64,000 nt of DNA from Planctomycetota bacterium (lineage in GTDB: Bacteria > Planctomycetota > J058 > JAJDCP01): NCBI GenBank assembly GCA_029260765.1, contig JAJDCP010000013.1, positions 107,020 to 171,019 of the forward strand, given 5' to 3'. The translations under genes and the position numbers were made by a program. This document shows positions 1 to 10,000 of the stretch, piece after piece. Numbering within the stretch: position 1 is the stretch's first letter; each line of letters begins with the position of its first letter. The notes below the pieces were generated by a model. That model did not search any database. It was not told the DNA's origin and was given only the letters and a program-made list of their open reading frames with translations.

Positions 1-807
1 GAGCAGCTGCCGGTGTCCGTGCGTCTGCTCTTTCAGGCCAGCGAGGAGCAGCTGCCCGGCGGGGCCAAGGGTATGGTGGAAGACGGCGCGCTCGAGGGCG
101 TGTCGGAGGTCTACGCGCTGCATGTCTGGCCGACACTCGAGACCGGCAGGCTCGGGCTGGTGCGAGGTCCAGTGTTTGGAATGGTCGATATGTTCAGCGT
201 GCAGATCCATGGCAAAGGCGGACACGGAGCGCGTCCCGAACGTGCCCGCGACTGCATCGTGGCAGCGGCTGAGGTCGTGTTGGCCTTGCAGACGATCGTC
301 AGCCGGCGCTGCGACCCCCTCCAACCCGCGGTGGTCTCGGTATGCCAGCTGCACGCGGGCAGCAACGGCAATGCGTTGCCCGAGGAGGCCTTCTTTGAGG
401 GCACGGTGCGCTCTTTTGTCCCCGAGCAGAAGCAGCTGGTGCGCGAAGCCATCGAGCAGATTGTGGCCGGAGTCTGTGCCGCGCACGGGCTGCGCCATAC
501 CCTCAGTTACCGGGAAGGCTACCCTGTCTCGGTCAATGATCCTGCAGCGCTCTTGCGCGTCGAGGCAGCCCTGGGAAGCGAGATCAAGCTCGAGACGGTG
601 CAGCCGGCGTTGGTCGCCGAAGATTTCTCCTACATGCTCCACCAAGCCCCTGGTGCGCTGTTGCTGCTCGGTTGCCGCAACGAGCAGAAGGATGCCGTCC
701 ATTTCTGCCATGACGCGCGTTTCAAGCTCGACGAAGATGCCCTGTTGTATGGGGTGGCCACCCATCTCGGCCTGGCGTTGCACGCAGAAGCGCACGCACA
801 TGAATGA
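1..807 (+). CDS. M20 family amidohydrolase, C-terminal part (5' truncated by window edge)
   Basis: The reading frame is open from base 1, so the start lies upstream; 268 codons are visible. The protein resembles M20 zinc amidohydrolases of the N-acyl-amino-acid/hippurate hydrolase type. Visible marks are the catalytic Glu pair in QASEE (residues 12-16 of the visible part), the GGAKGM stretch that follows, HVWP, the GGHGARPE lid/dimerisation motif, and the C-terminal metal-ligand Glu in AEDFSYML. Members cleave N-acyl amino acids or small peptides in the cytoplasm; the acyl substrate cannot be told from sequence. The stop overlaps the start of the MBL hydrolase downstream by 8 bases, so the two are probably co-translated. 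A peptide-trimming pair is an inference. Confidence 0.85.
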   Translation, partial: EQLPVSVRLLFQASEEQLPGGAKGMVEDGALEGVSEVYALHVWPTLETGRLGLVRGPVFGMVDMFSVQIHGKGGHGARPERARDCIVAAAEVVLALQTIVSRRCDPLQPAVVSVCQLHAGSNGNALPEEAFFEGTVRSFVPEQKQLVREAIEQIVAGVCAAHGLRHTLSYREGYPVSVNDPAALLRVEAALGSEIKLETVQPALVAEDFSYMLHQAPGALLLLGCRNEQKDAVHFCHDARFKLDEDALLYGVATHLGLALHAEAHAHE

Positions 808-1906
808 CCGTGGTTGGATGCTGCGCTGCCGCGATGCAGGTCAGGGAATCTGGCATGGTGAGCTGAAAGAGTCGGCGGCTCCCGCTGACGGAGCCCGCTA
901 CGAGGCAGAGGGTCGTTGGCTGGTGCTGTCTGACGGAGCGGGGCCGGACGCGCTTCCTCTGGCCGCACAGCTTGCCGATCCGGACCAGCCTGCGCTCGTG
1001 CGCCAGGCGCGGGCCTGCGTGGCCGAATTCGGCTTGCAGGTCGGTGCCTTCCGACTCAGCCTTCAACTTGGCAAACCGGCGCTGCCGCCGCTATTGGCTC
1101 CGGCAGTTCGGGTGGTCCCGTTGCGCAGCCCGACGCTGGCTCCCCACACCTGCACCAATCTGTACCTGGTGGGTGAGGCGCAGCTCGCGCTGGTTGATCC
1201 AGGCTGTGAGTGTGCTGAGGAGCTCAGCTGGCTGGAAGCCGTCCTCGAGCGTCTGGAAGCACGCGTCGACGAGATCTGGCTCACCCACCTGCACCACGAC
1301 CACGTCTGCGGCGCCGATACCTTGCGCCGGCGCTTCGCGGCTCCGGTCCGCGCCAGCGCCCGCACGGCCGAAGACCTGCACGGCAGGTTGAAGGTCGACC
1401 GACTGTTCGACGAAGGGGAGATCCTCGAACGTGCCGGTCAACGCTTCGAAGTCATGACGACTCCGGGCCATGCGCAGGGGCATATCGTCTTCAGGGCTTT
1501 GGAGGGGGGCTGCATGTTGGTGGGCGACATGCTGGCTGGCGTCGGCACGGTGGTGATCGATCCGCCCCAGGGAGACCTCAAAGCGTACCTGAGCTCGTTG
1601 CGCCGGCTTTGTGCACGACAACCGTCGCTGTTGCTGGCAGCGCATGGGCCCCCGATCCGCGATGCGGTTCCTCGACTCGAGCAGTTGATTGCCCATCGAT
1701 TGCGGCGCGAGGCGATGGTCCTGGCAGCTTTGCGCGCGGCATCTGCGCCCGTGCTGCCACGGGATCTGGTGCCTGAAGTCTATGCCGGCTATCCCAAGAG
1801 CGTCTATGCCGCGGCTGCCCGCTCGTTGCTGGCCCACCTCCTCAAACTGGTCGACGATGGTCTGGCGCGGCGCGAGCAACGGCGCTTCATGGCTCTGGGT
1901 GCCTGA
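800..1906 (+). CDS. Metallo-beta-lactamase fold hydrolase with C-terminal winged helix (LACTB2-like)
   Basis: A 368-residue protein beginning at ATG 800 inside the end of the M20 gene. The metal-binding motif HLHHDH is at residues 163-168; further expected ligands are the His of TTPGHAQGH, the Asp of LVGDML and the His of AAHGPPI. The C-terminal 90 residues (LIAHRLRRE, then VYAAAARSLLAHLLKL) fit the winged-helix tail of LACTB2-type MBL proteins, in which HR..RE and AHL..L are conserved. The N-terminal 110 residues before the MBL fold are not recognised. Family members act as hydrolases or endoribonucleases; the substrate here is unknown. The overlap with the upstream amidohydrolase implies an operon. 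Confidence 0.85.
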   Translation: MNDRGWMLRCRDAGQGIWHGELKESAAPADGARYEAEGRWLVLSDGAGPDALPLAAQLADPDQPALVRQARACVAEFGLQVGAFRLSLQLGKPALPPLLAPAVRVVPLRSPTLAPHTCTNLYLVGEAQLALVDPGCECAEELSWLEAVLERLEARVDEIWLTHLHHDHVCGADTLRRRFAAPVRASARTAEDLHGRLKVDRLFDEGEILERAGQRFEVMTTPGHAQGHIVFRALEGGCMLVGDMLAGVGTVVIDPPQGDLKAYLSSLRRLCARQPSLLLAAHGPPIRDAVPRLEQLIAHRLRREAMVLAALRAASAPVLPRDLVPEVYAGYPKSVYAAAARSLLAHLLKLVDDGLARREQRRFMALGA

Positions 1907-1959
1907 GCCAGCCACCCGCCGGATTCGCCCGTTCATCTCGCTTGGGTAGCGGATTCCGG

Positions 1960-1988
1960 TTGACAGTGGACGCTGAGGCTGCTAACTT
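1960..1988 (+). promoter_or_regulatory. Predicted sigma-70 type promoter of topA
   Basis: TTGACA at 1960-1965 and TAACTT at 1983-1988 are separated by 17 bases. A start near 1995 would give a leader of about 60 bases before topA. This is one of the clearest -35/-10 pairs in the window. Confidence 0.6.
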
Positions 1989-2056
1989 CCCGCCGCACCG
2001 TTCACGGCGGTCTATTTCTCTGTTGCCGGGCGATTTCAGCCCATTCGGAAGGATTG

Positions 2057-4888
2057 ATGACGAATATTCTCGTTGTTGTCGAGTCACCTGCCAAAGCGAA
2101 GACCCTCAACAAGTACTTGGGCATCGGCTACCAGGTGCTTGCTTCGATGGGCCACGTGCGGGATCTTCCCAAACACAAGTTTGGGATAAAAATCAAAAAA
2201 GCACAGATCGAGCCCCGCTATGAGGTGATTCCCGGGCGCGAGAAGACGCTGCGCGAGATCAAGAAGGCCGCCCGCAAAGCCGACAAGCTCTACCTGGCTT
2301 GCGACCCCGACCGCGAGGGCGAGGCCATCGCCTGGCATCTGGCCGAAGAGCTGGAGATCTCCCCAGAGAACACCTTCCGGGTGACCTTTCATGAGATCAC
2401 CAAATCGGCGGTCAAGAAGGCCTTTGAGAATCCAACCCGCATCTCCATGCCCAAGGTCAATGCCCAGCAGACCCGGCGTCTCCTCGACCGTCTCGTGGGC
2501 TACCAGCTCAGTCCGCTGCTGTCTCGCAAGATCGCCCGGAATCTGTCCGCGGGGCGCGTGCAATCTGTCGCTGTGCGTTTGATCGTCGACCGTGAGAAGG
2601 AGATCCGGGCCTTCATCAGCGAGGAGTACTGGCGCATCATGGCCAGCGTCTCGCCGCAGGGAGATGCTCCCGACAAACCCGACGCTCCCTGGAACTTCGA
2701 CGCCGAGCTCAAGCGCTACGCGGGCAAGCCCTTCAAGGTCGACAACACCGACGATGCCTTGCGCATCCGCGCCGAGCTTGAGCCCGGGCCCTTCGTGGTC
2801 ACCAAGGTCGAGAAGAAGCAGCGCAAGCAGAAGGCGGCTCCGCCGTTCATGACCAGCACGCTGCAACAGCAGTCCTCGATCCAGATGCGCTTCTCAGCCA
2901 AGAAGACCATGGCGGTGGCACAGCAACTGTACGAGGGGATCGAACTCGGTGACGACGAGCAGGTCGGTCTGATCACCTACATGCGTACGGATTCGCTCAA
3001 TGTCTCCCAGGAGGCGATCAACCAGGTCCGTGACTACATCAGCAGCGAGTTTGGCGCCAGATACCTGCCGAAGAAGCCGAATACCCACATCCGCAAGAGC
3101 AAGAACAAGGCACAAGAGGCTCACGAGGCGATCCGCCCCACCGACGTGAGCCGCACGCCTGATTCTCTGCGCAAAGTTTTGAGCAAAGACCAGTTGCGGC
3201 TCTACCGCCTGATCTGGCGGCGGTTCCTGGCGAGCCAGATGACCAGCGCCGAGTTTGCGACCTCGTCGGTGGAGATCACCTCGGGCCAGGGCTTGTTCCG
3301 CGCCAGCGGTCGCATCAAGTTGTTCGACGGTTGGACCCGGCTGCTCGAAGAGAAGACCGAAGAAAAGCGCCTGCCTGTGCTCGAAGAAGGGCAGGTGCTC
3401 GACCTGCGAGAGTTGTTGGCGACCCAGCATTTCACCCAGCCACCGCCGCGCTTTACCGAGGCGTCGCTGGTCAAGACCCTCGAGAAGGAGGGCATCGGCC
3501 GTCCATCGACGTACGCAGCCATCATCAGCACGATCCAGGGGCGCAAGTACGTGCTGCAGAAGGAACGCAAGTTCTTTGCCACCGATCTGGGCATCATCGT
3601 GACCGATAAGCTGGTCGCGCATTTCCCGGACATCATGAACACCGGCTTCACCTCGACGATGGAGTTGCACCTCGACAAGATCGAAGACGAGACCATCGAT
3701 TGGAAGGACTGCTTCTTCGAGTTCTTCAAGCCGTTTGATGCCGACCTGTGGCGCGCGATGCGTGAGATGAAGGGCGTCAATGAAGACCCTGACCCAAGTG
3801 ATGTTGTCTGCCCCGCCTGTGGGCAGATGATGGTCTTCTTGTTCTCGCCGGTCCGCAAAGAGCGCTTCCTGGGCTGCTCGCAATATCCCGAGTGCAAACA
3901 GACCTTTTCGCTCAACGAGGACGGGCAGCCCCGCAAGGATGAGAAGACCGACGTGGCCTGCGATGTGTGCGAGGCACCGATGGTGATCAAGCAGGGCAAG
4001 TCGGGGCGTTTCTTCTCGTGTTCGCGCTTCCCCGAGTGCAAGAACGCGAAGCCCATGGGGCCCGACGGTGCCCCGCTCGAGCCAGAGATCTCCGAACACT
4101 CCTGCCCCGAATGTGGCAAAGGCCTCGCCGTGCGCAAGGGCAAGTGGGGCGACTTCCTTTCCTGCTCGGGCTTCCCCGACTGCAAGCACACCGCCAATCT
4201 CGACGGCAAGCCGCGTGCGGCACCCGTGCCCAGTGACGAGACCTGCAAGAAGTGCGGCAAGCCGATGCTCTCACGGCAGGGCCGGCGTGGCCGCTTCCTG
4301 GCCTGTTCGGGCTACCCGCGTTGCCGCAGCACCCAGTCGATTCCGGGCGAGAAACCGCCGGAGCCAGAATCTGCCGGCCTGGGCTGCGAGAAGTGCGGCC
4401 GGCCGATGGTGCTCAAGACCGGGCGCAAGGGGCAATTCGTGTCTTGTTCGGGATACCCGAAATGCAAGACCACGATGAACCTCGACGAGCTTGAGCAACG
4501 CCTTTCGGGCGTGATTCCGCACACGCCCTACACGGGTCCGCCACCAGAGGAAGTCGAGGCGGCGAAGAAACCGGCAGCGAAGAAGAAGGCCGCGGCGAAG
4601 AAGAAGCCAGCGGCGAAGAAGAAGTCTGCCGCGAAGAAGAAGACCACGGCCAAGAAGAAGACCGGCGCAAAGAAGCTGGCCACCGCGAAGACCGCCTCCG
4701 CGGCGACGGCCAAGCCGGCATCCAAGGCCAAACCAGCGGCGAAGAAGAAGTCTGCGGCGAAGAAGAAGTCTGCGCTCAAGAAGCCGGCTGCCACGAAGAA
4801 GCCTGCTGCGAAGAAGAAGCCGGCTGCGAAGAAGAAGCCTGCTGCCAAGGAGAAACCTGCTGCCGAGGCGACGGCCGCAGGAGCCTGA
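2057..4888 (+). CDS. topA: DNA topoisomerase I (type IA) with five C-terminal zinc fingers and Lys/Ala tail
   Basis: A 943-residue type IA topoisomerase that relaxes negatively supercoiled DNA. The N-terminal TOPRIM domain starts at NILVVVESPAKAKTL and contains DPDREGEAIAWH. The active-site Tyr is in ITYMRTDS (about Tyr308). Five C4-type zinc-finger units follow from about residue 587 (CPACG, CDVCE, CPECG, CKKCG, CEKCG, each closed by a CS.(Y/F)P.C half), and the last 110 residues are AAKKKPAAKKK-type repeats. ATG 2057 is preferred to TTG 2054 because GGAAGGA lies about 5 bases upstream. The gene has its own promoter and ends directly against a convergent gene. The basic tail probably adds non-specific DNA binding. 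Confidence 0.98.
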   Translation: MTNILVVVESPAKAKTLNKYLGIGYQVLASMGHVRDLPKHKFGIKIKKAQIEPRYEVIPGREKTLREIKKAARKADKLYLACDPDREGEAIAWHLAEELEISPENTFRVTFHEITKSAVKKAFENPTRISMPKVNAQQTRRLLDRLVGYQLSPLLSRKIARNLSAGRVQSVAVRLIVDREKEIRAFISEEYWRIMASVSPQGDAPDKPDAPWNFDAELKRYAGKPFKVDNTDDALRIRAELEPGPFVVTKVEKKQRKQKAAPPFMTSTLQQQSSIQMRFSAKKTMAVAQQLYEGIELGDDEQVGLITYMRTDSLNVSQEAINQVRDYISSEFGARYLPKKPNTHIRKSKNKAQEAHEAIRPTDVSRTPDSLRKVLSKDQLRLYRLIWRRFLASQMTSAEFATSSVEITSGQGLFRASGRIKLFDGWTRLLEEKTEEKRLPVLEEGQVLDLRELLATQHFTQPPPRFTEASLVKTLEKEGIGRPSTYAAIISTIQGRKYVLQKERKFFATDLGIIVTDKLVAHFPDIMNTGFTSTMELHLDKIEDETIDWKDCFFEFFKPFDADLWRAMREMKGVNEDPDPSDVVCPACGQMMVFLFSPVRKERFLGCSQYPECKQTFSLNEDGQPRKDEKTDVACDVCEAPMVIKQGKSGRFFSCSRFPECKNAKPMGPDGAPLEPEISEHSCPECGKGLAVRKGKWGDFLSCSGFPDCKHTANLDGKPRAAPVPSDETCKKCGKPMLSRQGRRGRFLACSGYPRCRSTQSIPGEKPPEPESAGLGCEKCGRPMVLKTGRKGQFVSCSGYPKCKTTMNLDELEQRLSGVIPHTPYTGPPPEEVEAAKKPAAKKKAAAKKKPAAKKKSAAKKKTTAKKKTGAKKLATAKTASAATAKPASKAKPAAKKKSAAKKKSALKKPAATKKPAAKKKPAAKKKPAAKEKPAAEATAAGA

Positions 4889-5560
4889 TCAGCGAGCGCC
4901 TTTGCGGGTGGCTTTCTTTCCCCGTGGCGGCGGGGGGGGTTCTTCTTCTGCTGCTTCCTCTTGCTCTTCTTCGACTTCGACAGGCTCTGCGCTCCCGCCT
5001 TCTCGCGTGTAGCTATCCAACCCGCGCAGCATCATCTCCACCGCGAAACCCGCCAACCCGCGCTCTTCCTCGCGGGCCTCGCGATGGATCCAGTCGATGG
5101 CGCCGAGAAACTCGCTCGACTGCCGCCAGGCGCTGTTGGACCAGCCCGATTGGTTGGGTTCGGAGCAGTAGCTGATCTGCCCGGCTTCGTCCAGGCCGAC
5201 CTCCCAGGTCTCCAGCGCGGCCAGCAAGCCCGCCGCGAGCCGGCAGGCGCGCGCGAGTCCCAGCCCGGTGCTGTGGGCCATCGATCGCAGGATCTCGCCG
5301 ACTCTGGAGGGGTAGGCGGCCATCTGCGGGGCATTCCGGCGGTCCTTGCGTCCGACCATGATGCCGCAGTAGATCTCAAAACACTCCTCGAACAGCTGGG
5401 CGCTGCGCAACTGGCGCAGCTGTGCGTGCTGATCGAGCAGCTCGTGCGCCGGGTGCGAGGTTTGGAAGGTGTAGCGGCGCGGCTTGACAGTTCCCTCGAA
5501 CTTCGGAGGGGCATAGCTGTCTCGGAACAGGGTCTCGTCGTCGAATTCACTACGGGGCAT
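4889..5560 (-). CDS. Hypothetical protein with acidic/proline-rich C-terminus
   Basis: A 223-residue cytoplasmic protein that I do not recognise. ATG at 5560 is preceded by GAGG six bases upstream. The first 170 residues look folded and helical, with Trp-containing stretches (LETWEVGLDEAGQ, SNSAWRQSSEF). The last 35 residues are low complexity: a Glu run, PPPPPP, then a basic end (RGKKATRKGAR). It has no signal peptide or membrane segment. Its stop abuts the topA stop with no intervening base, so it is convergent with topA and not part of that operon. A four-helix-bundle protein of the 23S rRNA intervening-sequence (IVP) type is a remote possibility. Confidence 0.7.
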   Translation of the reverse strand: MPRSEFDDETLFRDSYAPPKFEGTVKPRRYTFQTSHPAHELLDQHAQLRQLRSAQLFEECFEIYCGIMVGRKDRRNAPQMAAYPSRVGEILRSMAHSTGLGLARACRLAAGLLAALETWEVGLDEAGQISYCSEPNQSGWSNSAWRQSSEFLGAIDWIHREAREEERGLAGFAVEMMLRGLDSYTREGGSAEPVEVEEEQEEAAEEEPPPPPRGKKATRKGAR

Positions 5561-5952
5561 GGCAGGCCTCCCTGCATCGCGGCTCTAGCGCCTCGCCGCG
5601 TGAGTTCCGGTACACCCTGTAGGGGCGGGGTCTACCCCCGCCCGAGGCAGCGGGAGGGGATAAACCCCTCCCCTACAAGGATTTGCCTTCCACGGTGCGC
5701 ACATCATCCGGATGGACCGTTACTTGTGCGCGGAGGCTCTAGGACAGAATAGCAGCGCCCCCTGTGCCAGCCCGCTGTCGGTGCGCCCCCCAACCTCTGG
5801 GCCAGGTGTCTCTCGCGCCGCCTGGCGTGGGACATCAAGCGTATGCGCGCGCCCGGCACAGCCGGCGTCGACGTGCGGTCGCCGGCCACGCCTGGCGAGA
5901 AAGTCTCCCTATTGCAGCAGGCCCGCCGTAGAATCTTGGCGGAGGAGCCACC
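5561..5952. other. Divergent intergenic region with palindromic repeat
   Basis: A 392-base gap between the divergent genes at 5560 and 5953. It holds a two-hairpin GGGGCGGGG repeat (5618-5677) and a possible -10 TAGAAT at 5929-5934 for the rightward gene. No coding sequence is convincing here. Confidence 0.5.
5618..5677 (+). repeat. Palindromic intergenic repeat, family B, copy 1
   Basis: It begins TGTAGGGGCGGGG and ends CCCCTCCCCTACA, with two internal G/C hairpins (GGGCGGGG paired with CCCCGCCC, and GGGAGGGG with CCCCTCCC). The same element occurs in inverse orientation at 52439-52525. Confidence 0.75.
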
Positions 5953-6450
5953 GTGCTGGAGACACCGCCCTGGTTCAGGGTTCTGCCCGCCTTCCTGACA
6001 GCCGACGAGCGGACGCTTCTGCTCGGGCTGGCGGCGCGCAGCGTCGGCTGGCGGGCGGGACGGCAGGGGGGTGGCTACCAGAAGTTGCCCCTCGAGGGAG
6101 TGCAGCCAGCCTGGCTCGAGGACCTGACCCGACGCTGCCTGGCCGTCTGCGCCTCCGCAGGCCCGCTGGGCTGGGACCGCTACCTGTTGCTGTATGCGCC
6201 GGGAAGCGGCGTCGTCCCGCATCACGATCCGCCGCTGCGAGAGGGCGCGGTGCACCTGCGCCTCAACGCTGTGGTGCAGAGTCGGGGGCCCTCCGATCGG
6301 TTGCTGCTGGAAGGGCGCCCCGTCGTGTTGCAAGAGAGGGACGCTGTGGTCTTCCGCCCCGATATCTTGGAGCATGAGGTGCGCGTGGCAGCGCAGGAAC
6401 GCTTGCTGTGGTCTTTCGGCTGCAATCTTCAGAGGCAGGATGAAGGATGA
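5953..6450 (+). CDS. 2OG-Fe(II) oxygenase-like protein
   Basis: A 165-residue protein starting at GTG 5953, with GGAGGA six bases upstream. The C-terminal half has the pattern of small 2-oxoglutarate/Fe(II) dioxygenases of the prolyl-hydroxylase superfamily. HHDPPLREG supplies the H.D iron ligands, AVHLRLNAVVQ is the first core strand, AVVFRPDILEHEV carries the distal His, and ERLLWSFG has the Arg expected to bind 2-oxoglutarate. Substrate unknown. Its stop overlaps the start of the downstream thioesterase (ATGA), so the two form a translationally coupled pair. Family assignment rests on motif order only. Confidence 0.65.
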   Translation: MLETPPWFRVLPAFLTADERTLLLGLAARSVGWRAGRQGGGYQKLPLEGVQPAWLEDLTRRCLAVCASAGPLGWDRYLLLYAPGSGVVPHHDPPLREGAVHLRLNAVVQSRGPSDRLLLEGRPVVLQERDAVVFRPDILEHEVRVAAQERLLWSFGCNLQRQDEG

Positions 6451-6890
6451 CCGACAAGCGGGTGTCCGCTGTCTACATGCGAGAGTTTCCAGCCCGTGCC
6501 GAGGACTGCGACGAGCTGGGGCACGTGTCGAATCTGGTCTATCTGCGTTGGGTGCTCGAGGCCGCCCAGGCCCATTCAGAAGCCGTGGGCTGGTCGCTGC
6601 AGAGATATCTGGAGGCGGGCACGGTTTGGGTGGTGCGCAGCCATGAGATCACCTATCTACGGCCTGCCCAGCCTGGCGACCCGATCGAGGTTCGCACCTG
6701 GGTCGAGAGTTTCAAAGCTGCCAGCTCACCCCGATGCACCGAGATTCTGCGGGCATCCGATGGCACCCTGCTGGCGCGTGCGCGGACCATCTGGGCCTTG
6801 ATGGGGACCAAGAACGGCCGGCCCTGCAGAATTCCTCCGGAGATGCGCGCGGACTTCGGGCGTGCCGTGGGCGATGCCGCCTCGGAGTGA
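6447..6890 (+). CDS. Acyl-CoA thioesterase, 4-hydroxybenzoyl-CoA thioesterase (4HBT) family
   Basis: A 147-residue hotdog-fold protein. The N-terminal DCDELGHVSNLVYLRWVLEA matches the 4HBT active-site stretch (D.(D/Y).GHV.N..Y..(W/Y)). It is followed by the long hotdog helix and strands (VRSHEITYLRPAQPGDPIEV; RASDGTLLARARTIWALM). Such enzymes hydrolyse acyl- or aryl-CoA thioesters in the cytosol. It overlaps the upstream oxygenase-like gene by 4 bases. Which CoA ester it handles cannot be told. Confidence 0.85.
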   Translation: MTDKRVSAVYMREFPARAEDCDELGHVSNLVYLRWVLEAAQAHSEAVGWSLQRYLEAGTVWVVRSHEITYLRPAQPGDPIEVRTWVESFKAASSPRCTEILRASDGTLLARARTIWALMGTKNGRPCRIPPEMRADFGRAVGDAASE

Positions 6891-7063
6891 GGGGCAGCCG
6901 GAAAACTCACAGCTCTGCCGGCCCGAGATTCCCTGGAACACATCGGCGCCTCGGGCGTCCAAGCATCGTTCGCGAAGAACCCGCCGGATGCGTATCCTGG
7001 CGGGCGCCCTGCATCCATTTGGCGATCAGCTCAGGAAGGCCTCCTCCAGGCTCCCCCCATTCA

Positions 7064-7075
7064 AGGATCGATCCT
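7064..7075 (+). promoter_or_regulatory. Palindrome enclosing the Shine-Dalgarno of the first A2M gene
   Basis: AGGATCGATCCT is a perfect 12-base palindrome ending two bases before ATG 7078. The AGGA at its left edge is the only Shine-Dalgarno candidate, so a hairpin or a bound protein would mask it. Confidence 0.4.
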
Positions 7076-7077
7076 CT

Positions 7078-10000
7078 ATGCGACGCGTCACCTGTCTGGT
7101 TTTGTGCGCCCTGCTGGGCACCGTACTCGCCGATGATTCTGACCAGGCCTTGATGCGCGCCAAAGAGTTGCTCGCCGAGCGCGCCTATCTCGATGCGGCC
7201 GCGGCGCTCGAAGAGTTGCTGCAGGCAGAGTTGCAACCCGCGCTCTCCGATGAGGCCCGCTACCTGCGCCTGCATGCGCTCGCGCTGGCCAAACAGCACG
7301 AGCAGGTCGTGCTCGAGAGTCAGGCGGCTTTGCAGCACATCGCCGATGCGGGCTGGGCACGCAAGACCACGTATCTGCTGGCCGAGAGTTACCTCGCGCT
7401 ACGGCGCTTCGAGGATGGCGCCCGGCTGTACGCAGAACAGATCGCGCGCATCGCCAGCGCCGACGATCGCGGGGAGCTGGCAGGCCTGTACGAACAGATC
7501 GCGGACGAGGCCTTTGCAGGCTATCAGCGCGGCAGCGAGGGAGACGCGATCGACGCCCTGCACAGGGTCCCCGACTACGGGAGGGCCTTGCGTTTCTACG
7601 CCAAGGCCAGCGAGATCTATCCGACGCCTCAGCCCCGTTGTGCCTTCTTTGCCGCCCGCAGCGCCTCGCACCTGGGGCAGATCGAGCGCGCATTGGCGGG
7701 CTTCCGCGCCTTCATCGAGGCTTTCCCCGACGACCCGCAGAGGGCTGAAGCAGCCTTCCACGCCGGCGAATTGCTGAGCGCCCGGGGGTCGTGGTCCGAG
7801 GCCCGCAAGTATCTGCGCCAGGTGCCCGCGGAGCTCGAGGTCTATCCACAGAGCCAGAGGCTGCTCGGTCAGTCCTGGGTCGCAGAGGGCAAGCTCGATC
7901 GCGGACTCGATGTCTGGCAAGAGCTGGTCGCGCGGCATCCGGAGCGGGGTGAAGAGCTGAGCTATCTGTTGGGCGTGACCTGTTTCAGTGCCGGCCGCTA
8001 CGAGCAGGCGCAGACCTTCTGGCGCCAGGCCCTGGAGCGGCATCCCGACGCGCCACAAGCTGCCGCCGCTCAATTCCAGATCGCCCAAGCAGCCCTGGCG
8101 TTGCAGCGCTTCGACGAGGGCCGTGCCGAGCTCAGCCGCTTTCTGGGCGCTTTTCCCAACGATCAGCGCTGGGTGCAGGCGCAGGGGCTGCTGGCCAGCA
8201 GCTACGTGCTCGAAGGCCGCGCGGCGGCGGCAGACAAGCGCGAGCACGACGCCCTGGCTGCCTGGCAGAAGTTCATCGAGGCGCACCCCGTACATGCGGA
8301 CGTGCCGAATGTGTTGCTCGAGTCCGCGGCCGCCTGGCAACGGCTCGAGAAGCTCGAGAAGGCGCGCGCCACCTGGCGCTCTTTGGTCGCCAAGTACCCG
8401 CGCACTACGCAGGGGGCCGAAGGGCAGTGGCAGTTGGCACTGAGTTTCGAACGCCAGGCCGACCTCAAGCAAGCGGTTGTTGAGCTGCGTCGGTTGCGTG
8501 AGGCATTCGCCGGCTTCGCCCAGGCTGGCTGGGCGCAAACGCGTCTGAGCGAGATGCAGCAGGAAGAGCTGCAGCTGCGCACGCCGCGTGTGTTTGCCAG
8601 CGATGAGAGCCTCGAGGTGGTCATCACCAGCCGCAACATCGAGACGCTGCGCTTCAAGCTCTACCGCCTGGACCTGGCTGCCTACTTCGAGAAGAAGCAG
8701 ACCTGGCAGGGCGTCGAAAACCTCTCGATCGATATCGTCGAGCCGGCGGCCAGCTGGGAGGAACCGACCTCCGCCTACGAACCCTACCGTCGGCTCGAGC
8801 AGACGCGTCGCCTGGCTGTCGCAGAGCCGGGGGCCTGGCTGCTGCAGGTGGAGGGAGGAAGCTTCAAGGCGCGCACGCTGCTGATCCAGAGTGATCTGGA
8901 CATGGTCGTCAAGGTCGCCGCCGAGCAGAGCCTGGTGTTCTGTCTGAACCGTCGTACGGGGGAGCTGTGGCCGGCGGCCGAGGTCTTGCAGCTGGTCGAT
9001 GGGAAGCTGCTCGAGTCGGCGCAGACCGGCGACGACGGCGTGCTGCTGCGCGCGTTGCCCAAGACCTCAGCTGCAGTGCTGACGCTCGCACGTTCTGGCA
9101 AGCATCTCGCGTTTGCCGGTGCAGGTGCTTCGAGCACGCGGGCATCCAGCCTGGCCGCGAAGGGTTATGTTTTCTCGGAGCGGCCGGTCTACCGGCCCGG
9201 CCAGACAGTGCAGCTGAAGGCCTTCGTGCGGCTTGAGCGGGCAGGGGCCTATCTCAATCCCGAGGGTCAGGAGGTGCTGTTGAAGGTGCTGGACCCGCGC
9301 GGCGTGGGTTTGCTCGCCAAGAGCCTGGTGCTCGATCCCTTTGGGGCCGTCGACACCGAGCTGAGGCTCGATGCCGAGACGACGCTGGGCAGCTATGCGG
9401 TGCAGGTGGTGCTCGACAAAGAGGTCTTCCTCGGCAGCTTTGAGGTCGAGGCGTACAAGAAGCCCGAATTCCTGGTCAACGTCGCCGGCACGCCGACGGC
9501 GGTGCCTGGGGACAGCTTGCGCTACACCGTCGAGGCCCGCTACCTGTTCGGTGGACCCGTGGCCGACGCCGAGGTCAGCTGGCAGGTCTACAGCGCTCCC
9601 TATACCTTCGATGGCAGCCGTTACGAAGACTTCAATTGGTTCATCCGCAAGCAATCAGGGTCGGCTGTGCGCTCAAACTTCGTCAGCGCTGGCAGCGGGC
9701 GTACCGATGCGCAAGGCCGCTTGCAGGTCGAGCTACGCAGCGCTGACAGTGACGGCGATCTGGTCTACATGCTGGCGGCCGAGGTGCGCGATCTCGACCG
9801 CCGTTTCGCCCGCGGCTCCGGACGCAGTCTGCTGACCCAGCAGGGTTGGTTCGCGGTGCTGCGTGCCGACCGCAAGCTGGTGCAGGCCGGCGATGCGATC
9901 GGGGTCAGCCTGAAGACGGTCGACGCGGCCCATCTGGCGCGTTCGGTCGAAGGCAGCCTGCAGGTCGTGCGGCTCCGACCGGCCGGCGTCGAAGAGCTGC

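Noticed and set aside
4560..4880. Dense AAGAAG/GCCGCG tandem repeats, possible CRISPR or minisatellite
   Set aside because: They encode the in-frame Lys/Ala tail of TopA; unit size is irregular and there are no spacers.
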